The position numbers were made by a program, and so were the translations under genes. A stretch of DNA of 50,047 nucleotides from Treponema sp. Lineage in GTDB: Bacteria; Spirochaetota; Spirochaetia; Treponematales; Breznakiellaceae. The notes under the pieces were generated by a model. The model saw only the letters and a list, made by a program, of their open reading frames with translations. It was not told the origin of the DNA and did no database searches. Shown here piece by piece: positions 1-10,656 of this stretch. Positions within the stretch are counted from its first letter, which is position 1, and each line of letters opens with the position of its first letter. The stretch lies in contig JAITCL010000095.1 of assembly GCA_031283105.1 (NCBI GenBank), positions 1 through 50,047 on the forward strand. Reading direction: 5' to 3'.

Positions 1-191
1 TGCTCGCGGCTCTTCTTGTTCACATGAGGCGAACGAAGCACCGTCATTTTGTTGATGCGGGTTGGCAGCGGAATTGGGCCGGTAACCTTTGCCCCGGCCT
101 TCTGCACTGCCTGAACAATTGATTTCGCGCTCTGGTCTATCAATTCCACATCGAAACCGCGTAATTTTACGCGAATTCCTTCCTTAGCCAT
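1..191 (-). CDS. rpsJ: 30S ribosomal protein S10 (partial, runs off window start)
   Basis: Reverse-strand translation [63 protein letters not shown], typical S10 N-terminus. Confidence 0.95.
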   Translation of the reverse strand, partial: MAKEGIRVKLRGFDVELIDQSAKSIVQAVQKAGAKVTGPIPLPTRINKMTVLRSPHVNKKSRE

Positions 192-205
192 CATTCCTCC
201 GGAAG

Positions 206-1408
<1,203 letters not shown>

Positions 1409-1703
1409 TTTGTGTCCTCCTTGCTTTAGACACAGTAAATCATTTTCGTAACCTGCATACCGCAGATTATAATTCAAACAAGCATATATAGGGGAATACG
1501 AACAGAAAGGGAGAAAACCCGATTTATCGAACTCCACCTATCCCATCTTTTCCGGGACGTTACCGCCCCGCATGGTCGGTTTGGCACCGGTACTCTGTAC
1601 CGCAAGGATACTATACCGATTCTTCTAAATTATGTAAAGCCCCACGGGGCAAATAATTTGCCTAAGTTTTGCAGCGCAAAACAGCTTACAATGCAAAACC
1701 GCT

Positions 1704-2174
1704 CTACCAGCGATAATGGGCAAAGGCCTTGTTTGCCTCCGCCATTTTGTGGGTATCTTCCTTCTTTTTGAAGGCAGTACCCGTATTATTATACGCGTCC
1801 AGCAGCTCCGCGGCAAGGCGTTCGCCCATGCCGTGGCCCGATCGATCCCTGGCCGCCTTTATAATCCACCTCATGCAAAGGGCTTCCTTGCGCGGTTCCC
1901 TGATGTCAACCGGCACCTGGTAGGTTGCCCCGCCGACCCGCCTGGACTTAACCTCAATGACCGGCTTCACGTTGTCAAGCGCCTTTGTAAAGACCTCAAT
2001 CGGTTCTTTCTCGGTCTTGCTCTGCAGTATGCCAAGAGCCTCATGGACAATACGCAGGCTGACCGAACGCTTGCCTTCCCACATCATGCGGTTCACGAAT
2101 TTGGAAACCAGCACGCTGTTGTATTTTGGATCCGGGTTTATCTTACGATCTATGCTTTTTTTCTTTCTTCCCAT
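1704..2174 (-). CDS. rpsG: 30S ribosomal protein S7
   Basis: [37 protein letters not shown]..., S7 family. Confidence 0.96.
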   Translation of the reverse strand: MGRKKKSIDRKINPDPKYNSVLVSKFVNRMMWEGKRSVSLRIVHEALGILQSKTEKEPIEVFTKALDNVKPVIEVKSRRVGGATYQVPVDIREPRKEALCMRWIIKAARDRSGHGMGERLAAELLDAYNNTGTAFKKKEDTHKMAEANKAFAHYRW

Positions 2175-2198
2175 ACCTTTCCTGCCTGAGCCAAAAGG

Positions 2199-2573
2199 CT
2201 ATGCCTTAGGCCGCTTTGCCCCGTATTTTGAGCGTCCGCGTTTGCGATCCGCCACTCCCAGCGTGTCTTTTGCCCCACGCATAATATGGTAACGGACGCC
2301 GGGGAGATCTTTGACACGGCCGCCGCGAACCAGCACTACCGAGTGTTCCTGAAGGTTATGCCCGATTCCTGGAATATACGCGGTTACTTCAGTCCCATGG
2401 GAAAGCCTAACCCTAGCCACCTTACGAAGGGCCGAATTAGGCTTTTTGGGAGTTACCGTCATAACCCGTGTACAAACTCCTCGCTTTTGGGGGCAGGAAT
2501 GTAAAGCCGGGGATTTGGTCTTGGAAGTAACCTGCTTCCTGCCAAAACGTACCAGTTGATTGATAGTAGGCAC
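2199..2573 (-). CDS. rpsL: 30S ribosomal protein S12 (GTG start, [14 protein letters not shown])
   Basis: [12 protein letters not shown]... [26 protein letters not shown]12 signature. Confidence 0.96.
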   Translation of the reverse strand: MPTINQLVRFGRKQVTSKTKSPALHSCPQKRGVCTRVMTVTPKKPNSALRKVARVRLSHGTEVTAYIPGIGHNLQEHSVVLVRGGRVKDLPGVRYHIMRGAKDTLGVADRKRGRSKYGAKRPKA

Positions 2574-2801
2574 ACTCTCTCCTTCACAATAATATTTCAT
2601 ACCAAAGGGTATTAAACAACCCATAAGGGATTATAACGTATCAATAAAGAAAAAAAATGTCAATAGATTTAGCAAAAAATCCGCTTTTTTTATGAATTTC
2701 ATAAAGAAAACCTCATACCGGGGTGCAAAAACACAAAGTTTGGGCAAATTCGCTAAATGGCCCTTTTTTATTTACAATCTATGTTCATTTTCCCGCTGCG
2801 T

Positions 2802-3026
2802 TTACTTGCCCGGCTTTGATCCGATAAGGGTAAAGCTCAGCCCGCACTGGTAACGTTCCCCGCTTTCCGGGTTAGTAGCCTTTTCTGCGGCGTAGTAACC
2901 TACGGAGCCAGTGGAAAAGTCCTTGGCCTGAGCGTAGATGGTAGACCACATTTTACCGTTACTGTCTTTTACTTCAATTTCCAAAAACTTGGGGGCACCG
3001 GGATCCCGTTTTGCAGGTTCAGCCAT
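2802..3026 (-). CDS. Small hypothetical protein (74 aa)
   Basis: ORF MAEPAKRDPGAPKFLEIEVKDSNGK...; good codon structure, no recognised domain. Confidence 0.6.
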   Translation of the reverse strand: MAEPAKRDPGAPKFLEIEVKDSNGKMWSTIYAQAKDFSTGSVGYYAAEKATNPESGERYQCGLSFTLIGSKPGK

Positions 3027-3184
3027 GACACACTCCTTGAATTTTTTCGGTTATAATTGCAAGACTAAAGTTTCGCAATTACCTTTCTATAAAAACATAC
3101 TACCATATGTATAGTACTATTATATTACCAAAATACAAATAAGAATACCAGCGTACTCCCCAGCATCCGGCTGTTTCCCCCGGA

Positions 3185-3841
3185 CTATTCCCGTAACAGC
3201 CAGACTTGCCCGTCCTTTACATAGACTCCGGCCTTTCTGCCCATTCCAACATAGTAATTTACAAATGAAAGCTCAAAGCCTTGACCGGTAAAGAGGTTGC
3301 GGTTTAATCCCACCGTGATGGAAGTAAGGGTGTTCCCCGTAAAGGCATCTTTCCCGATATTGGTGATTTTGCCAGGGAGGGTAATGCTGGAAAGTTTGTT
3401 ATTGATAAAAGCACGAGGCCCTATGGAAGAAAGCCTTTCTGAAAAAACAACATCTGAAAGCTGATTCCCCGCAAAGGCTTCATACCCTATGGATGTACAG
3501 CCGGCGATAACCGCCGATTGCAGTTGATTTTCCGCAAATGCCAGGGGTTCAATGATCAGTACCGTTTCTGGAATAGTAACGGCGGAAATATCCCGACGGT
3601 AGAATGCCTTGTTGCCGATAATCGTTACCGGCAGCCCGCCTATCGTTTCAGGGATAACTACGTTCTTTTCCGTTCCACGGTAACCAGTAACGGTAATGCC
3701 TCCGGAACGGTTTTGGAGCAGCTCAAAACCGCCGACCGCGTCTTCCGTTGTATCAGGGGAAAGGGAAGTCTGGTCATAGATGCAGGCACAGAGGAAAAAC
3801 AAACCGGAAAAAAAAACCGCCCGCTTTTTCTTCGTTTCCAT
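3185..3841 (-). CDS. BspA-type leucine-rich-repeat lipoprotein
   Basis: Lipobox-like LFFLCAC; repeats such as GYRGTEKNVVIPETIGGLPVTIIGNKAFYRRDISAVTIPETVLIIEPLAFAENQL. Confidence 0.85.
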   Translation of the reverse strand: METKKKRAVFFSGLFFLCACIYDQTSLSPDTTEDAVGGFELLQNRSGGITVTGYRGTEKNVVIPETIGGLPVTIIGNKAFYRRDISAVTIPETVLIIEPLAFAENQLQSAVIAGCTSIGYEAFAGNQLSDVVFSERLSSIGPRAFINNKLSSITLPGKITNIGKDAFTGNTLTSITVGLNRNLFTGQGFELSFVNYYVGMGRKAGVYVKDGQVWLLRE

Positions 3842-3856
3842 ATCTATCCTTAGGTC

Positions 3857-4417
3857 TTAATTTACCCGTTCCACATATTCGTTAGTCTCTGTATTTACCA
3901 AAATCCTTTCATCCTGTTTGATAAAAAGAGGCACCCTAACAGTAAGGCCGGTTTCCGTGGTTACCGGTTTGGTTGCCCCCGATACGGTATCACCCTTAAC
4001 GTAATTTTCCGACTCGGCCACGGTAAAAACCACCTTGTAGGGTATTTTGATGTCGATTACCTTTCCTTCCCAGATTGTAATTTCGTAAATGCCGTTTTCC
4101 TGTAGGTAGTATTTTTTGTCTTCCATATCGGCAATGGGCACTTCGTACTGTTCGTAAGACTCATTATCCATAAAGTGGAAGTTGTCCTGATCAGAATACT
4201 GGTACTGGCAGTTTACAATGGCGACTTCGGCATCTTCTACCTCTTGCTGGGTGGGCACGGTAAGGCTTAAGACCGATCCGTCTTTGATGCTTTTCATTTT
4301 TATCCGGGCAATGGCTGTTCCCTTACCGGGATTGTGGAATTCCCGTTCCACCACCAGGTATGGCTGTCCCTTCTGAAGCAAACAGGTACCTTTAACAATA
4401 TCTCCGCCACGTATCAT
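3857..4417 (-). CDS. efp: Elongation factor P
   Basis: MIRGGDIVKGTCLLQKGQPYLVVEREFHNPGKGTAIARIKMKS... TGLTVRVPLFIKQDERILVNTETNEYVERV. Confidence 0.93.
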   Translation of the reverse strand: MIRGGDIVKGTCLLQKGQPYLVVEREFHNPGKGTAIARIKMKSIKDGSVLSLTVPTQQEVEDAEVAIVNCQYQYSDQDNFHFMDNESYEQYEVPIADMEDKKYYLQENGIYEITIWEGKVIDIKIPYKVVFTVAESENYVKGDTVSGATKPVTTETGLTVRVPLFIKQDERILVNTETNEYVERVN

Positions 4418-4728
4418 GCAAACCTCGCTTTATGTAAACAATGTAGTATTTAATGATAGCGGAAAAGACCCATATTGTCTATATTCCAACATTCCTTAGC
4501 CCGGTTTGTCCAAACACTTGCGGTATTTAGACAAACCAATAGGTGATTAACACATAGCTTGCCCTACGCCCCGAAATCCAGTAAAGAATGGCCTCGCAAT
4601 CCAGTAAGTCTTTCTCTAAACAGACAGCATAACAAAGCATACCCAAGCATAATTCTAATTGATGATTTTCCAGTAAATAATATATTCGCTTGTAAAACCA
4701 TCCTCGTAGCGTTACCATTATTTGAACC

Positions 4729-7184
4729 GTGAATAGAAAGAAAAGCCTTGTAGCAATTCCATTTATCGTTACTTTTTTAGTCATACTCGCCGTATCGCTG
4801 TACGCCAATTCGTTTATTTCTTTTTCCATGCGGACAATGGAATACAATATAGAACACCGTTTAATTGCCGAGAGCAAAAGGCTTGCCAATATGGTCAGCG
4901 CCGAAGAGTTGGACAAATACCGCGCCGTACACGATATGGAACTGCCTGAATATCAAGGCTTGCGCCAGCGACTGCTCGATTTTTCCCTTGAAGCCGATAT
5001 TCTCTACGCATATTATTTCCGCCCGTTGAAAGATGGAATGCAATATATCATTGACAATGATTTTAACGAAGAAACGCGGGTAGGTTTGGATACCCCTGCC
5101 TTTGATCCGAACTTTACGCCCTGGATACTGCAAGCGCAGAAAACAGGAAAGGCCGTTTGCTCCGGTCTGGGCAATTACACTCCCGGCTGGGAAGGGCTGC
5201 TGTCCGGTTATGCGCCAATGTTTGATCAGAACGGAATTATAACCGCCATCGCCAGAGTGGACATTGAAGACGAGCCTATAGTACAGGCGCGGCGGCTCAT
5301 ATCCATTCTCACCGTTGTACAAATTATCGCCGTAGCCGCTATTTTTATCAGCGGCATTATCTATCTGGTTTATTTATACCGTCAGGTGCAGATAGCGCGT
5401 GAAGCCAGCGCCGCCAAAAGTGAATTTCTTGCCATTATGAGTCATGAGATTCGCACCCCCATGAACAGCATCGTAGGCTTTTCAGAACTGGCGCTTGATG
5501 CGGACATTGCCCCCAAGACCAGGGAATATCTTGCCAGAATCAAAGAGAACACCCTGGGGCTTCTGCGGATTATCAATGACATTTTGGATATATCCAAAGT
5601 TGAATCCGGCAAACTGATACTGGACTGGACGCCGTTTGATCTGCATGACCTGTTTTCCCAATGCGAATCAATAATCAATCCCAGGGCTTTGGAAAAAGGG
5701 CTTGCATTATACATGTACGCCGACCCGGCAATTAACAAAAAGCTGCTGGGCGATCCGGTGCGGCTGCGTCAGGTACTGCTTAACCTGCTTTCCAACGCGG
5801 TCAAATTTACCGATACCGGCGTTGTCAAAATTTCAGCGACAGTCAAACACTCAAGCGAAAATGCCTGCGCCCTCCGTTTTGAAATAACGGACTCGGGCAT
5901 CGGCATGAAGAGCGAACAAATGCGGCGGATATTTGAACCCTTTGTACAGGCGGATACCAGCATTACCCGCAAATACGGCGGAACCGGGCTGGGGCTTTCA
6001 ATCGCCAAAAATCTGGTTGAACTGATGGGCGGCGTTCTGGAGGCGGAAAGCATGCCGGGAGTCGGCAGTAAATTCAGTTTTGAACTTTCCTTCGATACGG
6101 TAGATTCATCTGCCGGGTTTGATAACAGTATCGAGAGTAATGAAATCGCCCGCGATGAAATCGCGCAACCCTTATTTAACGGAGAAATTCTCGTCTGCGA
6201 AGACAATCCGATGAATCAGCAGGTTATCATCGATCATCTGGCAAATGTGGGAATCAAAACCGCGCTGGCGCAGAACGGCAGGGAAGCGGTTGACATGATC
6301 GAACAGCGCGTGAAAAACGGTGAACGGCCTTTTGACCTGATATTCATGGATATATATATGCCGGTGATGGACGGGCTTGAAGCCGCGTCGAAAATCACCA
6401 CATTGCAAACCGGAACACCCATAGTGGCGATGACCGCCAATATCATGTCACAGGATCGCGAGCTTTACCGTATGAACGGCATGAGCGGCTGTGTGGGAAA
6501 ACCGTTTACGTCCCGGCAGTTGTGGCAGTGCCTCCTGCAATACCTTAAGCCAGTCAGCGTGGAAGCATCAAACAAGGATTCGCAGGACAAAGCCGGCCTG
6601 TATTTGCAAAAACGCCTTCAGGTAGATTTTCTGAAAGACAACCAGACGCTATTTGCTGAAATTGCCGGAGCGCTGGAAACGGGGGATATGGTATCGGCGC
6701 ACCGGCTGGTACATACGCTCAAGAGCAACGCCGCGCTGATAGGCAAAACAGTTTTACAAAAGGCAGCCGCCGACGCGGAACAGACGCTTAAAGCCGGCAA
6801 ACCGCTTGCACTGGAGCAGATGATACTGCTTAAAAATGAGCTGGATATGGTTTTGGAAGAACTGACGTTTGCAGAGGCGCAGTATGCAGAACCCGCATAT
6901 TATCCCCATCCCCCCCCCTCCACCCCCACCCCTCGCCCAACCCCTACCCCAACCCCACATATCCCCCCCCCCCCCCCCCCCCCCCTAGTAAACATCAAAT
7001 TCTTGATACACTTGAACAATTGGAAACCATGCTTAAAAACAGAGACCCGGAATGTATGGTTTTTCTTGATACTATCCGCGCGATACCGGGGACACAGCAG
7101 CTTGTCAGTCAGGTAGAAAATTTTGATTTTAAACCGGCTCTTGTAACGATTGCGGCGTTGAAAGAGCAATTAGACGCGGTATAA
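4729..7184 (+). CDS. Hybrid sensor histidine kinase (HisKA-HATPase-REC-HPt). As read, the frame ends at 7116; a +1 or -2 change in a 23-C tract restores a C-terminal extension ending at 7184
   Basis: H-box [22 protein letters not shown]; ATPase [35 protein letters not shown]; HPt [15 protein letters not shown]. Beyond poly-C 6963-6985 the sensible frame is [65 protein letters not shown]. Confidence 0.88.
6904..6985 (+). repeat. C-rich low-complexity tract ending in a 23-nt C homopolymer (6963-6985); G-rich on the minus strand
   Basis: Direct reading: ccccatccccccccctccacccccacccctcgcccaacccctaccccaaccccacatat(C)23. Confidence 0.95.
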
Positions 7185-7289
7185 TTAACCATGAACCCTG
7201 TAACTTACCGCATACTTCGCCCCGTTCGTCAATAACCGCCCTTGTCAAAGGCTATTCTACTAACCGCCAAAATCCGCTATAATAATTCC

Positions 7290-8801
7290 ATGAGTATCCG
7301 TGACCGTTACGCCCCTTCACCCACGGGGCTGCAGCATATAGGCGGCATCAGAACCGCGCTGTTTAATTACCTGTTTGCCCGTTCGCAGGGAGGGGTGTTT
7401 GTCCTGCGGCTGGAAGACACCGACCGCAGCCGCTTTGATCAAAGTTATGTGCAGAACCTCTACGATACGTTTGACTGGCTGGGCATTCACTGGGACGAGG
7501 GGCCGGACAAGGGCGGGACGTTTGCGCCGTATATACAGTCCGAGCGGACTGAATTATATAAAAAATACGCCGCGGAACTGGTAAGCCGGGGACAGGCGTA
7601 TTACTGCTTTTGTTCGGCGGAACGGATTGACCGGGTACGGCAGGAACGCGAGGCGTCCCATTCCGCGCAAACCGGCTATGACCGCCATTGTCGTTCCATT
7701 CCGCCGGAAGAAGCGGAACGGAGAATGGCGGCGGGAGAACCCTGCACCATACGGCTTAAAATACCATTAGGTGAAACTACCCTGTTTCATGATTATCTGT
7801 TAGGCGACGTTGAATGGAAAAATGACGATGTAAACCCCGATCCGGTGCTGCTTAAATCAGACGGCTTTCCCACTTACCATCTGGCAAATGTGGTGGATGA
7901 CCACCTCATGGAGATAAGCCACGTTCTGCGGGCGCAGGAATGGCTTGCGTCAACGCCGCTTCATGTAATCATGTACCGCAGTTTCGGCTGGGAGCCTCCC
8001 CAATACTGCCACCTTCCTATGGTGATGGGGCAGGACGGCAAAAAACTCAGCAAGCGCCACGGGGCGACCAGTATTGATGAATTCCGCACGCAGGGGTACT
8101 TGCCCGAAGCCCTAATCAACTACGTTGCCCTGCTGGGCGCTTCCTATGAGGAGGGCCCGCGTCCTGAAGGACGCGCCGATATTTACAGCCTACAAGAACT
8201 TGAAACGCTGTTCAGTCCCGACAAACTCAACAAGGCCCCGGCGATTTTTGATTATAAAAAACTGGAGTGGTTTAACGGCCAGTACATCAGAATGAAAAGC
8301 GATGAAGAACTTGCCGCCCTGTGCCTGCCTTCCGCAGTAGCGGCGGGACTTTTCGGAACGGCGGGAACTGAACCGGCAACAGAACAAAAAAATATTTTTA
8401 CCGCCGCCATGCCCCTTATCCGCGAACGGTTGATCTTTCTCCATGAGGCGGCTGAAAAACTCGCCTATCTGTTCAGCGAACCCGCCTTGCCCGCCGTCGA
8501 AGAATTTATCCCTAAAAAGTCAGACCTTGCCGCGGCGATTAAACTGTTGCGCCTAGGCCGGGAAATGGTACAGCCCCTTGCCGAAACTCCGGACGATGAA
8601 GCGGCTGAGGCCTTTATTAAAGAACAAGCGGAAAAAAACGCCGTCAAGCTCGGCGATGTAATGATGCCCCTGCGGGTCGCCCTTACCGGCGCACGGGTCA
8701 GCCCTCCCCTCTTCGGTTCAGTGCGGCTGCTCGGCGCGGAACGCTCGCTGCGGCGGGTGGACAGCGCGTTGCAACTGCTGGAAAACGCGCACAAGGAATA
8801 A
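7290..8801 (+). CDS. gltX: Glutamyl-tRNA synthetase; start probably MSIRDRYAPSPTGLQHIGG
   Basis: APSPTG(x)QHIGG HIGH-type motif and KLSKRHG KMSKS-type motif. Confidence 0.96.
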   Translation: MSIRDRYAPSPTGLQHIGGIRTALFNYLFARSQGGVFVLRLEDTDRSRFDQSYVQNLYDTFDWLGIHWDEGPDKGGTFAPYIQSERTELYKKYAAELVSRGQAYYCFCSAERIDRVRQEREASHSAQTGYDRHCRSIPPEEAERRMAAGEPCTIRLKIPLGETTLFHDYLLGDVEWKNDDVNPDPVLLKSDGFPTYHLANVVDDHLMEISHVLRAQEWLASTPLHVIMYRSFGWEPPQYCHLPMVMGQDGKKLSKRHGATSIDEFRTQGYLPEALINYVALLGASYEEGPRPEGRADIYSLQELETLFSPDKLNKAPAIFDYKKLEWFNGQYIRMKSDEELAALCLPSAVAAGLFGTAGTEPATEQKNIFTAAMPLIRERLIFLHEAAEKLAYLFSEPALPAVEEFIPKKSDLAAAIKLLRLGREMVQPLAETPDDEAAEAFIKEQAEKNAVKLGDVMMPLRVALTGARVSPPLFGSVRLLGAERSLRRVDSALQLLENAHKE

Positions 8802-8805
8802 AGGA

Positions 8806-10080
8806 ATGGACAAGCCCGCCTCGTATTATATAAGCCTTGTTGCCGCGTTGCTGGCCCTGTTTGGCCTTAATTTGTTTTTTTCCCTGTGTGAGACGGGGTT
8901 TTCCTCGTTAAGCCGGATAAAGCTGAAAAATATGGCGGAGAACGGCAAGCGGAACCGGCGTTCCGCGCGGGCGCGTCTTACCCTTAAAATGCTTGACGCT
9001 TACGACAAAATACTCTCCTCCATACTGATCGGAAACACCGTCGTTAATATTGCCGCTTCCGCCCTTGCGACAGCGCTTTTTATCGGCTTGTTTGGCGCAA
9101 AGGGGGTCAGCCTTGCCACGCTGACAGTAACGCTGGTGGTGCTGATTTTTTGCGAGATTTCTCCCAAGACCCTTGCAAAAGAATCCCCTGAACTGACCGC
9201 GATCAGGGTCGCGCCCCTTTTGCGCTTTTTTACCATAATCTTTGCCCCGCTCAATTACCTTGCCGGAGCATGGAAAAAAATCATCGTTAAATTTTTTCCG
9301 GTTAAAGACGACCGTTCCCTAACCGAAGACGAATTGTTGACCTTTGTAGAAGAAGTGCGGCAGGAGGGGGGAATCAACAAAAATGAAGAGCAGATGATCC
9401 GTCAGGTTATTGAGTTTGACGACATTACCGCGGCGGATATTGTTACCCCCCGCGTTGATGTCGCGGCAGTTTCGCAAGACAGCTCTCCTGAGGAAATTGA
9501 CCGGGTATTTGCCGCGACCGGATTTTCCCGTCTGCCGGTTTACCGGGGGAATATTGATACCATAACCGGGGTCATACTGCTGAAAGATTTTCACCATGAG
9601 GTGATAAAAAAAGGCAGGCCGCCTGAGGAAATTATCAAGCCGGTGGTTCTGGTAACCAAGACCATGAAAATATCCAGCCTGCTGAGGACTCTGCAAAAAA
9701 AACAGTCGCATTTGGCGGTGCTGGTGGACGAATTTGGCGGCACCTTGGGAATAGCCACAATAGAGGACATTCTTGAAGAATTGGTCGGCGAAATATGGGA
9801 TGAACATGACAAAGTGGTGGAACCGTTCCGGCGGAACGCCGACGGGAGCCTGAGCGTACTGGGCAGCGTGAAGTTTCAGGATATGCTTGAATATATGAAC
9901 GAAAATCCGCCCGAAGACGATGAGATTCCCCATACCACGGTTGGCAGTTGGGTATTGGAAACTTCAGGCAGCCTGCCCCGCCCGGGAGATCGCTTTGTTT
10001 GGCGCAATGTACAAATCACCGTGTCGCGGATACAGCGGAACCGCGTAATGGAAGTAACGGTCAACGCCGCAAAGATTTAG
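8806..10080 (+). CDS. CNNM (DUF21)/CBS/CorC-HlyC family protein
   Basis: N-terminal TM DUF21-like region, CBS pair (DIVTPRVDVAAVSQDSSPEEI... SRLPVYRGNIDTITGVILLKD), CorC C-terminal domain. Confidence 0.9.
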   Translation: MDKPASYYISLVAALLALFGLNLFFSLCETGFSSLSRIKLKNMAENGKRNRRSARARLTLKMLDAYDKILSSILIGNTVVNIAASALATALFIGLFGAKGVSLATLTVTLVVLIFCEISPKTLAKESPELTAIRVAPLLRFFTIIFAPLNYLAGAWKKIIVKFFPVKDDRSLTEDELLTFVEEVRQEGGINKNEEQMIRQVIEFDDITAADIVTPRVDVAAVSQDSSPEEIDRVFAATGFSRLPVYRGNIDTITGVILLKDFHHEVIKKGRPPEEIIKPVVLVTKTMKISSLLRTLQKKQSHLAVLVDEFGGTLGIATIEDILEELVGEIWDEHDKVVEPFRRNADGSLSVLGSVKFQDMLEYMNENPPEDDEIPHTTVGSWVLETSGSLPRPGDRFVWRNVQITVSRIQRNRVMEVTVNAAKI

Positions 10081-10129
10081 GAAAATGAGTGTGAAACTCT
10101 TCTCAAATAAAATCCACGTGCGTTCACCG

Positions 10130-10450
10130 CTAACAATCGCAGGTGTAGCTAATAATCTCTTTCAAAATGCCAATCCCTTTTCGCAGCCGTTCCTTGAGCG
10201 CGTTCACCCGCTCGTCGTTCCAGTACTCTTGCGGCGTACTGTAGCCGAGCGTTTCTTTTGACGTTTCAAAATCGTGGGTAATTATCCTGCCCCTGCTTAC
10301 TACCGACGCGTCCGGCACATACACCCGCGGACGCCCCTCGTCGTCATTCTGAAGATATCCTTCAAAAATGCTGACTATTTTCCGGTATCCTTCCGAATTG
10401 TTTTCGCGGTCTTCTTTTATATCGCAGTAATAAATTTTGTCAATTTCCAT
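10130..10450 (-). CDS. Hypothetical protein (106 aa)
   Basis: ORF MEIDKIYYCDIKEDRENNSEGYRKIVSIFEGYL...; no domain recognised. Confidence 0.55.
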   Translation of the reverse strand: MEIDKIYYCDIKEDRENNSEGYRKIVSIFEGYLQNDDEGRPRVYVPDASVVSRGRIITHDFETSKETLGYSTPQEYWNDERVNALKERLRKGIGILKEIISYTCDC

Positions 10451-10535
10451 TTCACGCGCGACATCCTGAAGGTAAACGGAAAGTGGACAAAAAATGAAAA
10501 AAATGATGAATTTTTTCAGATGAAATCTGTCAAAA

Positions 10536-10608
10536 TTTCACACGGCGGCACGGAGGCACGGCGATGAATGAATTTAAACCGCTGTGCCGCCGCGCCGCTG
10601 TGTGAGGT
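10536..10608. repeat. Imperfect inverted-repeat element, 'HGGTEARR' type
   Basis: Left arm tttcacacggcggcacggaggcacgg; right arm ccgctgtgccgccgcgccgctgtgtgaggt. Confidence 0.75.
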
Positions 10609-10627
10609 CATTCCTGATTTTGTGGTA

Positions 10628-10650
10628 CCCTGAGCTTGTCGAAGGGCACC
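10628..10650. repeat. CCCTGAGCTTGTCGAAGGG short repeat
   Basis: ccctgagcttgtcgaagggcacc; degenerate relative at 40696-40740. Confidence 0.7.
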
Positions 10651-10656
10651 ATTCTA

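Noticed and set aside
6754-7169. - strand ORFs with GGGGGG/GVGVGV repeats
   Set aside because: Reverse complement of the C-rich tract in the histidine kinase gene; low-complexity artefact.
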